From Qipengyuania gaetbuli (GTDB lineage: Bacteria > Pseudomonadota > Alphaproteobacteria > Sphingomonadales > Sphingomonadaceae), in the NCBI RefSeq assembly GCF_020524765.1, contig NZ_JAIVLR010000001.1, positions 372,001 to 436,000 on the forward strand: DNA of 64,000 nt. The letters run 5' to 3'. The notes under the pieces were generated by a model that worked only from the letters and a program-made list of their open reading frames with translations, had not been told where the DNA came from and searched no databases. Positions 43,128 to 51,914 of this stretch are shown here, piece by piece (within the stretch, counting starts at the first letter, position 1; the number at the start of each line of letters is the position of its first letter). A program made the position numbers and the translations under genes.

Positions 43128-43799
43128 TCAATAAGTGATCTTCTCGTAATTCAGCGTGACCTCTTCCGCCGCGCAGCTGGCGATGGTCACGCCGGTCAGC
43201 TTCGCTTCCCCGCCTCCCTCATCATCGCCGATCAGGACGTGCGGGTAGCTGGCACCTTGGGTGCAGCCATCAAACCGCCCTGCGAAAGTCAGGGTTCCCG
43301 GCCCGTTCGAGGCCGGCACCATGATGCGTGAGCCCTTCTCCATCGGTTTCAGGGTAACGGGTCGATGCTGCCGTTTGCCCGTTGCCATGCCGGTGGCGGT
43401 ATCGCGCGGGGCCGGCTCGGCCGTCGTCGCACGATCCTTGTGGCGCAGGCGTTCCGAGACACCGGCACGCAGGGGAACGCCCTCGGCGCTCCAGTGTATC
43501 GGGCCGGGGGGCGCATCTGCAGTGCCTGCGCCGCCCTGCTGCACGACATGGGTCACTTCGCGGCCGCCGGCACGCGGACTGAGTGTGATGGTCAGGTAAT
43601 CGAGATGCGCCTCGCCCGAATCCTTCGTCTGCGCACCGTCATCGGCCATCTTCACGTCGATCTCGTCGGGTTCGACGCCGGGCGTTGCGCGCCCACTCTC
43701 GCCGTCGATGTCGGGAATCTTGATGTAAATCGCCGCGCTGAGCGGGGTGGTGAGCGTCAAGGCCGCAGCCAGGGTCGCGATGGTCCGGATAGTGGGCAT
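43128..43799 (-). CDS. exported Hcp-like (type VI tube fold) protein
   Basis: 223 residues from ATG 43799; GGAGG lies six bases upstream of it and directly abuts ATG 43805, so 43799 is preferred. Residues 1-22 are a signal peptide, running straight into IYIKIPDIDGES (24-35), which is the first strand of Hcp proteins; the end VTLNYEKITY matches the closing Hcp strands. Between them are a charged, variable insert (~115-155) and two cysteines (GCTQG, ASCAAE). Classical Hcp has no signal peptide and is ~160 residues. No other type VI genes are near, so a secreted Hcp-fold protein of unknown role is the safest call. Confidence 0.72.
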   Translation of the reverse strand: MPTIRTIATLAAALTLTTPLSAAIYIKIPDIDGESGRATPGVEPDEIDVKMADDGAQTKDSGEAHLDYLTITLSPRAGGREVTHVVQQGGAGTADAPPGPIHWSAEGVPLRAGVSERLRHKDRATTAEPAPRDTATGMATGKRQHRPVTLKPMEKGSRIMVPASNGPGTLTFAGRFDGCTQGASYPHVLIGDDEGGGEAKLTGVTIASCAAEEVTLNYEKITY

Positions 43800-43868
43800 G
43801 GACATCCTCCTCCGCGCGGCAGTGTGCCACCGATGCGGCGGGTTGGTCCAGCACGACCTCCCAAGCGG

Positions 43869-44498
43869 CTAGATTCGCCCGCCCTTCCAAACCACGCGGC
43901 CGATCACTTCCACCTCGTGACGCGCGAGTTCGACCGGCGCATAGGCATCGTTCGCACTGATCAGCTTGATGCGGTCCGCAGCGCTGACCTGCACCTGCTT
44001 TACGTGCAGAGCATCGCCGATGCGAACGACATGGATACCCTCGCCCGCGCGCTTGTTGCGGTCGACGAAGATCTCGTCACCACTGCGAAGGACCGGTTCC
44101 ATGCTGTCGCCTTCCACGCGGATGGCGGACAGGTCCGCACCTTCCAGCCCCATTTCGCGCAGCCACCGGCGCGAAAAGCGGAAGCTGTCGAAGGAAATTT
44201 CCTCCGCCGATACTGCGCCAGGCCCCGCCGAGGCATCCAAAGCAAGCCTTGGTACGGCAAGAAAGTCGTCCGATTCGCGCGGACGAGCGAGGTCGGGATC
44301 GGCCCCCAGTTCGACCTCGCTCACTCCGAAGAATTCGGCAAGGCGATGACGGTCCTGCTCTTCCAGTCGGCGCGGACTGCCCTTGCGCACGAATTGCTGC
44401 AAGTAGCTGGGATTGCGCCCCAACATAGAGGAAAGAGCGGCCAGGCTCGTGCGGTTGCGTTCGGCCAGTTCGACCAGCCTGGCGCGATCTTCGCTCAT
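43869..44498 (-). CDS. S24 family (LexA-like) transcriptional repressor
   Basis: 209 residues from ATG 44498 (ATG 44510 also possible). The N-terminal HTH (TSLAALSSMLGRNPSYLQQFV, residues ~17-37) is followed by the S24 peptidase domain: cleavage-type Ala-Gly at 91-92, catalytic S132 (EGDSMEP) and K167 (HVKQVQ), 35 residues apart, as in LexA and phage repressors. It should be able to cleave itself, possibly on DNA damage. It faces two small genes across repeats at 44581-44637 that are probably its operators. Confidence 0.88.
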   Translation of the reverse strand: MSEDRARLVELAERNRTSLAALSSMLGRNPSYLQQFVRKGSPRRLEEQDRHRLAEFFGVSEVELGADPDLARPRESDDFLAVPRLALDASAGPGAVSAEEISFDSFRFSRRWLREMGLEGADLSAIRVEGDSMEPVLRSGDEIFVDRNKRAGEGIHVVRIGDALHVKQVQVSAADRIKLISANDAYAPVELARHEVEVIGRVVWKGGRI

Positions 44499-44580
44499 CC
44501 CGTCTGCCATGCCTTAACTCCCTGCCAACCTTCGTCACCGGCGCATTTCCGCGCCTCGCCGGAGAGCGATGCGGGAAAAT

Positions 44581-44637
44581 TCCTATAGCATAGGATTTTT
44601 CCTAGACAAGTAGGATTTGGGGTGGAACGAAATAGGA
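44581..44637. promoter_or_regulatory. operator-like TCCTA/TAGGA repeats between S24 repressor and small genes
   Basis: Two inverted repeats stand side by side: TCCTATAGCATAGGA (44581-44595) and TCCTAGACAAGTAGGA (44600-44615), with a third half-site ATAGGA at 44632-44637. The TAGGA halves are spaced 20 and 22 bases, about two helical turns, so dimers would bind on one DNA face. They lie 83 bases from the repressor start and 50-106 from the start of the opposite gene, ideal for control of both. Confidence 0.75.
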
Positions 44638-44686
44638 ACACGGCGAGCGATTCGCCTGTCAGTTCAGCTATTTGGGGAGCCTTCGC

Positions 44687-44899
44687 ATGCTGATCCGGTC
44701 CATCGAGAAATTCCTTCGCGCCCATGACATGCCGCCGACCAAGTTCGGGCGGCTCGCGGCGCATGATCCGCGCTTCGTGCTCGACCTGCGCATGGGGCGC
44801 GAACCGCGCAGCGGGACCGAAGCGCGCATTCGCGGTTTCATGACGGGTTTCGAGGCCGGTCGCGGCGAAGCTGCGCGGGAGGTGGCCCATGTCGGCTGA
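44687..44899 (+). CDS. small HTH-like protein
   Basis: 70 residues from ATG 44687 with GGGGAG (44674-44679). The sequence SIEKFLRAHDMPPTKFGRLAA followed by DPRFVLDLRMGREPRSGTEARI looks like a minimal helix-turn-helix with recognition helix and wing; it is basic and has no other domain. Divergent from the S24 repressor and overlapping the next gene by 11 bases. Probably a DNA-binding partner regulated through the repeats; function otherwise unknown. Confidence 0.68.
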   Translation: MLIRSIEKFLRAHDMPPTKFGRLAAHDPRFVLDLRMGREPRSGTEARIRGFMTGFEAGRGEAAREVAHVG

Positions 44900-45248
44900 G
44901 TGCGCCCCACCCAAACGCCAGCGCATCCGCCCGCGCCGCACTGCCGCCGACCGGCTGCGCGATGCGCTGATGGATCTGTGCGATCATCGCGGACAGGTCC
45001 TCACCCACACGGAAAAAGCCTGGGCCAGCATCACCTTTGCCGGCACGCGCCACAGCCTCGCCCTGCTGTTTGCTGGAGACGAGGCGGTGGAAGCGGGCGA
45101 GCGGTTCGTCGCCGAACTGCCCGATCACGAGTTCGCGATTGCGGGCCAGCTCGTCGCTGATGCCGGCGTGAGCGAGGTCGAGCACCGCATGGTCCCCGAC
45201 CCGCGCCTGCTGGTCCAGTGCGAGTTGCTGCTGCTCGAAGACGCCTGA
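44889..45248 (+). CDS. unknown protein, partner of small HTH gene
   Basis: 119 residues. A basic N-terminus (PPKRQRIRPRRTAADRLRDAL) precedes a mixed alpha/beta part (SITFAGTRHSLALLFAGDEAV ... VEHRMVPDPRLLVQCELLLLEDA; in parts). It starts inside the end of the HTH gene and ends exactly at the stop of the convergent dehydrogenase. No signal peptide or membrane segment. I do not recognise the family; the coupling suggests it works with the HTH protein. Confidence 0.68.
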   Translation: MSAECAPPKRQRIRPRRTAADRLRDALMDLCDHRGQVLTHTEKAWASITFAGTRHSLALLFAGDEAVEAGERFVAELPDHEFAIAGQLVADAGVSEVEHRMVPDPRLLVQCELLLLEDA

Positions 45249-46187
45249 TCAGTACCCGGCGGCAAGGTCCATCTGCGGCTGGACCGGTTCGCCCTTCTGC
45301 CACCGTTCGAGATTTTCGACGAACCTGTCGGCGCTGCGCTGGAACATCTTCGTCTGCGCGCGGCCCGACAGGTGCATGGTGACCTGCGCATTCTGCAGTT
45401 CCCACAGCGGGTGGTCTTCGGGCAGCGGCTCGGGGTCGGTCACGTCGAGCAGCGCCGCCTCGATGGTCTTTGCCTTGAGCGCCTCGACCAGCGCGTCCTG
45501 TTCGACCACGTCCCCGCGCGCGATGTTCACCAGCACGGCATTGGGGCGCATGGCGGCAAGTTCCGCGGCTCCGATCATGCCCTTGGTCTCGTCGGTAGAG
45601 GGCACGGCGAGCACCACCCAGTCGAATTCGCCCAGCTTTTCGCGCCATTCGCCGGGACGCAGCGCGCCCTCGCCGCCCGAACGGCGCACGGGCACCACGG
45701 ACATGTCGAAGGCCTCGAGGCGGGTCTTCACGAGGCTGCCGATCGCGCCCATGCCGAGCAACAGCACCCGCTCGCCCGAGAGTTCGCGCTTGCCCGGGCT
45801 GTCGAGCAGCCATTCATGGCGTTCCTGTGCGCGTACGACCTCGCGGTAGCCCTTGGCATGGGCCAGCATCAGCATGACGACATATTCGGCGATGGTGATG
45901 GCGTTGATGCCGACGCCGTTCGTCACGACCGTCCCGCGCTCCGCCAGCAGGTCGAGCGGCATGAAATCGAGCCCGGCGTAGATCGAATTGAGCCATTTCA
46001 AATTCGTCGCGGCGCGCGCGATTTCTGCCATTGGCTCTTTCTCGTTCAGATCGAACCAGCCGATTTCCGCTTCGGGCGCGAATTTCAGCGCCTCTTCCTT
46101 GCTCATGAACCACAGGGGCTCGACCCAATCGGGCAGACGCGGCTCCACCAGCGGGCGGATCAGGGCGGACATAACGGCTTTGGTCAT
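45249..46187 (-). CDS. D-isomer-specific 2-hydroxyacid dehydrogenase family protein
   Basis: 312 residues (ATG 46172 is an alternative start). NAD-binding GMGAIGS in the centre; catalytic arginine in VNIARGDVV, glutamate in DPEPLPEDHPLWE and histidine in TMHLSGR. This is the GhrA/YcdW-like group acting on glyoxylate, hydroxypyruvate or other short 2-keto acids; the true substrate is open. Cytoplasmic. Confidence 0.9.
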   Translation of the reverse strand: MTKAVMSALIRPLVEPRLPDWVEPLWFMSKEEALKFAPEAEIGWFDLNEKEPMAEIARAATNLKWLNSIYAGLDFMPLDLLAERGTVVTNGVGINAITIAEYVVMLMLAHAKGYREVVRAQERHEWLLDSPGKRELSGERVLLLGMGAIGSLVKTRLEAFDMSVVPVRRSGGEGALRPGEWREKLGEFDWVVLAVPSTDETKGMIGAAELAAMRPNAVLVNIARGDVVEQDALVEALKAKTIEAALLDVTDPEPLPEDHPLWELQNAQVTMHLSGRAQTKMFQRSADRFVENLERWQKGEPVQPQMDLAAGY

Positions 46188-46228
46188 GTGTGGGACTCTC
46201 CTCTTCGGATTAAGTCCCTAACCGCAAC

Positions 46229-47677
46229 TCAGCCCAGCTTCCACTCCCAGCCGAGCGGATCGCCGTCCATGACCTCGACGCCCTTCACGGCGAGGGTTTC
46301 ACGAATGGCGTCGCTGGCGGCGAAGTCCTTGAGAACGCGCGCTTCCTTGCGGCGGACGAGTTCGGCCTCGATTTCCGTCTCGGTAATTTCGGCAGAGACG
46401 GGCCTGATGCGCAAATCCTCGCGGGTGAGCGAAAACAGATCGAGGCCGAGCACGCGGTCCATGTCCTCGATCACGGCACGCTTCACCCCGCCGTCGACCT
46501 TCTTGACCGCCAGCGCCTCTTCCAGCGCGACAAGCGCGATCGAGGTGTTGAGATCGTCGGACACGGCAGCGGCGAATTTCTCGCGCATCGGTGCGAACTT
46601 CTGGTGCGAGGGATCGCCTGCAATCTCGTCCTTCAAGCGTTCGACCTGCATCACGATGCGCTTCAGGCGTGTCAGTGCCGCACCCAGCCCTTCCCAGCTG
46701 AACTCCAGCTCGCTGCGGTAATGCGCCTGCAGGCACATCATGCGGTAGGCGAGCGGGTGGTAGCCCTTGTCGATCAGCAGCTGCAGGCGCAGGAACTCGC
46801 CCGCGCTCTTGCTCATCTTGCCGCTGCGTTCGACGAGGAAGTTGTTGTGCATCCAGATGCGCGCGCCGCTGTTTTCGGCCACGTCGAGGCCGTTGGTGCA
46901 GCAATGCGCCTGGTTCTGCGCGATTTCGTTCGGGTGGTGGATCTCGCGGTGGTCGATACCGCCGGTGTGGATGTCGAAGGGGAAGCCGAGAAGCTTTCCG
47001 CCCATGACCGAGCATTCGAGATGCCAGCCCGGCGCGCCCTTACCCCACGGCGAATCCCATTCCATCTGGCGCTTCTCGCCCGCTGGCGTCTTGCGCCAGA
47101 TCGCGAAGTCGGCCGCGTTTCGCTTGCCTTCGACCGTATCGATGCGGCCCTCACCTTCTTCGGTGACAGCGCGGGCGAGCTTGCCATAATCCTGGATGGT
47201 GGAGACGTCGAAATAGAGCCCGCTATCGAGTTCGTAGCAGTGCTTGTCCGCGATGCCTTTCGCGAACTCGATCATCTCGTCGATGTAATCGGTGGCGACC
47301 GACCACTTGGCCGGCTGGCGGATATTCAGCGCCTTCACATCGGCCCAATAGGCCTCGGTGTAGTGCTTCGCGATGTCCCAGATCGACTGCGCTTTCTCCG
47401 CAGCCATCTTCTCCATCTTGTCCTCACCCTCGTCCGCATCGTCGGTCAGGTGGCCGACGTCGGTGATGTTGATGATGTGGGTGAGATCGTACCCCTTCCA
47501 GCTCAGCGTGCGGCCCAGCACGTCGGCAAAGACATAGGCACGCATATTGCCGATGTGGGGGTAGTTGTAGACCGTCGGCCCGCAGCTGTAGACGCGCGCC
47601 TCGCCCGGATGGACAGGAGTGAACGTCTCGATCTCGCGGGTGAGCGAGTTGAACAGCTTGAGCGGCGTATCGGTCAT
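46229..47677 (-). CDS. cysS: cysteinyl-tRNA synthetase
   Basis: 482 residues from ATG 47677. Class I signatures PHIGN (HIGH) and KMSKS (GKMSKSAGEF), zinc cysteine in YSCGPTVYNYPHIGNMRAY (19 residues) and the histidines in GGIDHREIHHPNEIAQ. Charges tRNA-Cys. Complete. It follows the nitroreductase gene after 26 bases on the same strand. Confidence 0.96.
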   Translation of the reverse strand: MTDTPLKLFNSLTREIETFTPVHPGEARVYSCGPTVYNYPHIGNMRAYVFADVLGRTLSWKGYDLTHIINITDVGHLTDDADEGEDKMEKMAAEKAQSIWDIAKHYTEAYWADVKALNIRQPAKWSVATDYIDEMIEFAKGIADKHCYELDSGLYFDVSTIQDYGKLARAVTEEGEGRIDTVEGKRNAADFAIWRKTPAGEKRQMEWDSPWGKGAPGWHLECSVMGGKLLGFPFDIHTGGIDHREIHHPNEIAQNQAHCCTNGLDVAENSGARIWMHNNFLVERSGKMSKSAGEFLRLQLLIDKGYHPLAYRMMCLQAHYRSELEFSWEGLGAALTRLKRIVMQVERLKDEIAGDPSHQKFAPMREKFAAAVSDDLNTSIALVALEEALAVKKVDGGVKRAVIEDMDRVLGLDLFSLTREDLRIRPVSAEITETEIEAELVRRKEARVLKDFAASDAIRETLAVKGVEVMDGDPLGWEWKLG

Positions 47678-47703
47678 GGCGTGCGCAATAGGTGCGCGGG
47701 TGG

Positions 47704-48378
47704 CTACTGCCAACCCTCCCAGCGCACGCTTTCATCCAGCGACGCGCGTTTCACATCGAACAGGTTCACCGGCGCGTCCGCATCGCGGTAGCCGATGGCC
47801 ATACCGCAGAAGAAGGTGTGGTCTTCGGGAATGTCGACCACCTCGCGCACCTGCGGGCTGTAAGCGGCCCAGGCTTCCTGCGCGCAGCTATCAAGGCCCT
47901 CTTCGCGCAGCAGCAGCATGATGGTCTGCAGCCACATGCCGATATCGCTCCACTGCGGCGGACCCATGTATTTGGGCGTGTGGACCAGCATCAGCACCGG
48001 CGCTCCGAAGGCGCGGAAATTGTTGGCGAACCACATGAGGCGCTTGGCCTTGTCCTCGCGGCTGATGCCGAGCGAGGCGTACATGTCCTCGCCCACGCCG
48101 AAGCGGCGTTCCTCGTATGCGCCGTCGAGACCCTCGGGGTAGATGTCGTATTCGGGCTGCATCGCCGCCCGGCCCTTGGGAAACTCCAGCGCCACCCGGT
48201 CGAACAGCGCCTGCATCGGCGCGCCGGTGAGCAACACGGCATTCCACGGCTGGACGTTCCCGCCTGAAGGCGCACGCTGCGCCTTTTCGAGCACGCGGGT
48301 GAGCACCTCGCGGTCGACCGGTTGGTCGGTGAATGCGCGCACGGAGCGGCGCGATTGGACTGCTTCGGTGACGTTCAT
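47704..48378 (-). CDS. nitroreductase family protein
   Basis: 224 residues; the start ATG 48378 overlaps the cobT stop (TGATG). FMN-site motifs RRSVRAFTDQPV and KAQRAPSGGNVQPWN, and the FFCGMAIGYRDADAPVN tail, define the family. This group includes NfnB-like and BluB-like proteins; BluB would be attractive next to cobT, but the length and the C-terminal part fit an ordinary nitroreductase better. Substrate unknown. Confidence 0.9.
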   Translation of the reverse strand: MNVTEAVQSRRSVRAFTDQPVDREVLTRVLEKAQRAPSGGNVQPWNAVLLTGAPMQALFDRVALEFPKGRAAMQPEYDIYPEGLDGAYEERRFGVGEDMYASLGISREDKAKRLMWFANNFRAFGAPVLMLVHTPKYMGPPQWSDIGMWLQTIMLLLREEGLDSCAQEAWAAYSPQVREVVDIPEDHTFFCGMAIGYRDADAPVNLFDVKRASLDESVRWEGWQ

Positions 48379-50204
48379 CACTTCTCCACCTCGAACAATC
48401 CGGCCAACTGCTCGATAATCGTGCCACCGAGCTGTTCGACGTCCATGATCGTGACCGAGCGCTTGTAGTAGCGGGTCACGTCATGGCCGATGCCGATGGC
48501 GGCGAGCTGGACGGGGCTTTGCTTCTCGATCCACTCGATCACCTTGCGAAGGTGCCCTTCGAGATAGCCTGCCTGGTTCACGCTCAGCGTGCTGTCGTCG
48601 ACCGGTGCGCCGTCGCTGATGACCAGCAGGATGCGGCGGTCTTCGGCGCGTGCGAGCAGGCGGGAGTGCGCCCAGAGCAGGGCCTCACCGTCGATGTTTT
48701 CCTTCAGCAGGCCTTCGCGCATCATCAGGCCGAGGTTGCGGCGCGCGCGTCGCCACGGCTCGTCGGCCTTCTTGTAGACGATGTGGCGCAGATCGTTGAG
48801 GCGGCCGGGATTGGCGGGGCGCCCATCGGCGAGCCATGCCTCGCGGCTCTGCCCGCCCTTCCATGCGCGGGTGGTGAAGCCGAGAATTTCCGTCTTCACG
48901 CCGCAGCGCTCCAATGTGCGCGCCATGATGTCGGCGCTGATCGCGGCGATGGAAATCGGCCGTCCGCGCATCGAGCCCGAATTGTCGATCAACAGGGTGA
49001 CGACCGTGTCCTTGAACTCGGTATCGCGCTCGATCTTGTAGGAGAGCGCATGGCCGGGGCTGACAACCACGCGGGTCAGGCGCGCTGCATCAAGCAGGCC
49101 CTCTTCCTGGTCGAAATCCCAGCTGCGGTTCTGCTGCGCCATGAGGCGGCGCTGGAGGCGGTTGGCAAGCCGCGTGACGATGCCCTGGAGGCCCGCCAGC
49201 TGGCTGTCGAGATAGGCGCGCAGCCGGTCCAGTTCCTCGTGATCGCACAGCTCGGGCGCCTCGATCACCTCGTCGAACTTGTCGGTATAGGCCTTGTAAT
49301 CAAAGTCTTCCGGCAGGTCGGTCCACGGGCGGTTCGGACGGACGGGCTGCATGCCCTCGCCATCGTCGTCCGAAGGGTCGCCGTCGGACATTTCCTGTTC
49401 GCCCTCGACGTCCTGCTCGGCATCGCCATCGGCCTCGCCGTCGGTGATTTCGCCGCGCGCATCGCTTTCCTGCGGCTGGGCCTCACCCTCGTCCTGTTCG
49501 TCGGTGTCCTCGTCCTGTTCGGGCGTTTCGCCGTCGTCCTGGTCCCCGTCGTCGGAACTGCCGTCGTCCGGCGTATCGGGCAGCGTCAGTTCCAGATGGC
49601 GGAGCATGTCGAGCGTCAGATTCTGGAAGGCGCGCTGGTCGTCGAGCGCGTCGGCAAGGCCGTCCATGTCGGTGCCGATCTTGGCGAGGATATCGCCGCG
49701 CACCATGTCTACGCCGGCCTTCGCGCGGTCGGGCACAGCCTCGCCCGTCAGCGCCTCGCGCAGGATCAGAGAGAGCGCGGTCGACAGCGGCACCTCGTTC
49801 GCCTCGCTCGCCTTGGCGATGGGGTCGGTCGCGGTGCGCAGTTCGAGCGCAGCGTCGAGATTGCCGCGAATGCCGTCGTAGCGGTTGCTGCCGATCGCCT
49901 CGTAGCGGACCCGCTCGATCGCGTCATAACAGGCACGCGCGATGGGTTCGGGCGGCGCGCCCTTGGCGTGCAACGCCTCGTTGTGGTGGCGCAGCTTCAG
50001 CGCAAAGCTGTCGGCAAAGCCGCGCGCCTCGGTCGCCTGGTCGCGGGGCAGGTTGCGGCCCGGCAGGGGCACGCGGAAGTTCTTGCCCGACTGGCTCGGC
50101 TGGTCCGCGCTCCAGGCCACCTCGACCTCCGGCTCTTGCGCGAGCGCGCGCGCAGTGCCGGTCAGCGCCTGCTTGAAACGGTCGAGGGGGGTCTGGTCGG
50201 TCAC
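48378..50204 (-). CDS. cobT: cobaltochelatase subunit CobT
   Basis: 608 residues from GTG 50204. Order: N-terminal CobT domain (~20-210), a strongly acidic Asp/Glu/Gln-rich linker (~215-300), and a C-terminal von Willebrand A domain with the [13 protein letters not shown] and [10 protein letters not shown]. CobT with the AAA+ CobS drives CobN to insert Co2+ into hydrogenobyrinate diamide. CobS, often adjacent, is not in the window, nor are other cob genes. The acidic linker is typical for the family. Confidence 0.94.
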   Translation of the reverse strand: MTDQTPLDRFKQALTGTARALAQEPEVEVAWSADQPSQSGKNFRVPLPGRNLPRDQATEARGFADSFALKLRHHNEALHAKGAPPEPIARACYDAIERVRYEAIGSNRYDGIRGNLDAALELRTATDPIAKASEANEVPLSTALSLILREALTGEAVPDRAKAGVDMVRGDILAKIGTDMDGLADALDDQRAFQNLTLDMLRHLELTLPDTPDDGSSDDGDQDDGETPEQDEDTDEQDEGEAQPQESDARGEITDGEADGDAEQDVEGEQEMSDGDPSDDDGEGMQPVRPNRPWTDLPEDFDYKAYTDKFDEVIEAPELCDHEELDRLRAYLDSQLAGLQGIVTRLANRLQRRLMAQQNRSWDFDQEEGLLDAARLTRVVVSPGHALSYKIERDTEFKDTVVTLLIDNSGSMRGRPISIAAISADIMARTLERCGVKTEILGFTTRAWKGGQSREAWLADGRPANPGRLNDLRHIVYKKADEPWRRARRNLGLMMREGLLKENIDGEALLWAHSRLLARAEDRRILLVISDGAPVDDSTLSVNQAGYLEGHLRKVIEWIEKQSPVQLAAIGIGHDVTRYYKRSVTIMDVEQLGGTIIEQLAGLFEVEK

Positions 50205-50214
50205 GTGTGCCTAG

Positions 50215-50874
50215 TTAGGACGTCGGGATGCTTTGGCCAGTCTTTTCCCAGTCGGCGACGAAGCCTTCGATGCCCTTGTCGGTCAGGATGTGCTTGAACA
50301 GCCCCTTGATGACGGCGGGCGGCATGGTGGCGACGTCGGCACCGATCAGCGCGCTCTGCAGCACGTGGACGGGGTTGCGGATCGAGGCAACGAGGACTTC
50401 GGTCTCGAAACCGTAATTGCTGTAGATCGTAACGATATCCTCGATCAGCGACATGCCGTCGAAGCCGTTGTCATCATGACGGCCGACGAAGGGCGACACG
50501 AAGGTCGCGCCGGCCTTGGCGGCCAGCAGCGCCTGGTTGGCAGAGAAGCACAGGGTCACATTGACCTGCGTACCGTCCGAGGTCAGCTTCTTGCAGGTCT
50601 TGAGGCCGTCGATCGTCAGCGGCACCTTGATGCAGACGTTGTCGGCGATCTTGCGGAGCGTTTCGGCCTCTTTCATCATCGTCTCGTGGTCGAGCGCGAC
50701 GACTTCGGCGCTGACCGGACCATCGACGATGCTGCAGATTTCGCGCGTCACCTCGATGAAATCGCGGCCCGACTTGGCGATCAGCGAAGGGTTGGTGGTG
50801 ACCCCGTCGAGAAGACCGGTGTCGGCCATTTCCTTGATGTCGGCGATGTCGGCGGTGTCGACGAAGAACTTCAT
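50215..50874 (-). CDS. transaldolase/fructose-6-phosphate aldolase, TalC type
   Basis: 219 residues, the short (MipB/TalC) form. [15 protein letters not shown] opens the barrel, [14 protein letters not shown] is the signature, and the Schiff-base lysine is in NVCIKVPLT. Length matches FSA/TalC rather than the long TalB. It would act in the pentose phosphate pathway. It lies ten bases from cobT's start on the same strand. Confidence 0.93.
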   Translation of the reverse strand: MKFFVDTADIADIKEMADTGLLDGVTTNPSLIAKSGRDFIEVTREICSIVDGPVSAEVVALDHETMMKEAETLRKIADNVCIKVPLTIDGLKTCKKLTSDGTQVNVTLCFSANQALLAAKAGATFVSPFVGRHDDNGFDGMSLIEDIVTIYSNYGFETEVLVASIRNPVHVLQSALIGADVATMPPAVIKGLFKHILTDKGIEGFVADWEKTGQSIPTS

Positions 50875-50954
50875 GTGTGCGCGCTCCGGAAGGCGAGAGT
50901 TGGTGTCATTCGCTGCAAGGCGATTGCGCAGCGCGAGTCAAGGCTTGCGCGGCC

Positions 50955-51875
50955 TTAGACCCCCGCATTGCCGACGACGAAACAGGCCGCGGCGACCAGC
51001 GCGCCGGTCCAGCGATTGGCGCGGAACCTCTCGAGCGGGTTGCCGGCATCCTCGCCGTCGAGGGTCGCGACCTGCCACGCAAGATGCCACGCGGCGGGGA
51101 TAAGCGCCAGCAGTGCCACCCAGTCCTCTCGGTAGAGCCAGAAAGCGAGCGCCCACAGCGCAACAGCGCCGGTGTAGAACAGGGCCACCCCGCGCTTCAC
51201 CCCTGCCCCCAGCCGGAGGGCGGAAGAGCGGATGCCGACCAGCGCATCGTCCTCGCGGTCCTGCATGGCGTAGATCGTGTCGTAACCGATCACCCACAGC
51301 GCCGCGCCCGCATACATGGCAGCAAGTGCACCGAGGTTGTCGGCGCGGAAGTGGGTAAAGCCGACCAGCAGCCCCCAGGTGAAGACCATGCCGAGCCAAG
51401 CCTGCGGCCACCAGGTAATCCGCTTCATGAAGGGATAGGCCGCCACCAGCGCAAGGCTCGCCAGCGCGACGATTTGGGCCAGCGGTTCGAGCTGTAGCAG
51501 CACAAGGAGCCCGACGAGGCTCAGCGTGACCAGCCAGCCCCAGGCGAGCTTCTTCGAGACGCGCCCGCTTGCAACCGGGCGACTGGCCGTGCGCGCCACC
51601 TGCCGGTCGAGCTTCGCATCGACGATATCGTTGTAGACGCAGCCCGCTCCGCGCATGGCGATACTGCCGAGCAGCAGCCAACCGAGCAGGGCGAACTGCC
51701 AACCCGCACCCGCGAGCCACACGCCCCAGGCGCAGGGCCAGAACAGCAGCCACCAGCCGATCGGCCGGTCGAACCGGGCGAGCATGGCGAGGTCGCGTGG
51801 GCCTTGCGGCAGGCGCGCGACGATGCCGCGGTGCTCTGTATCGGGGACGATGTCAGGTGAAGCAGTCTCGCTCAT
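50955..51875 (-). CDS. ubiA: 4-hydroxybenzoate polyprenyltransferase
   Basis: 306 residues from ATG 51875. Eight or nine helices with the two aspartate motifs NDIVDAKLD and YDTIYAMQDREDD that bind Mg-polyprenyl diphosphate. It makes the first prenylated ubiquinone intermediate at the inner membrane. A longer upstream frame is antisense to rsmE and was dropped. Divergent from rsmE, starts 39 bases apart. Confidence 0.95.
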   Translation of the reverse strand: MSETASPDIVPDTEHRGIVARLPQGPRDLAMLARFDRPIGWWLLFWPCAWGVWLAGAGWQFALLGWLLLGSIAMRGAGCVYNDIVDAKLDRQVARTASRPVASGRVSKKLAWGWLVTLSLVGLLVLLQLEPLAQIVALASLALVAAYPFMKRITWWPQAWLGMVFTWGLLVGFTHFRADNLGALAAMYAGAALWVIGYDTIYAMQDREDDALVGIRSSALRLGAGVKRGVALFYTGAVALWALAFWLYREDWVALLALIPAAWHLAWQVATLDGEDAGNPLERFRANRWTGALVAAACFVVGNAGV

Positions 51876-51914
51876 GACTTGCTCCCTACCCGCCGCCGTG
51901 CCACCTGCAAAGCC

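Noticed and set aside
43128-45248. Type VI secretion locus or prophage around the Hcp-like and S24 genes
   Set aside because: No sheath, VgrG, ClpV, capsid, terminase or integrase genes are present, and the flanks are ordinary housekeeping genes.
47704-50204. cobT-nitroreductase pair as a B12 unit with BluB
   Set aside because: The nitroreductase lacks clear BluB-specific features and no other B12 genes are near.
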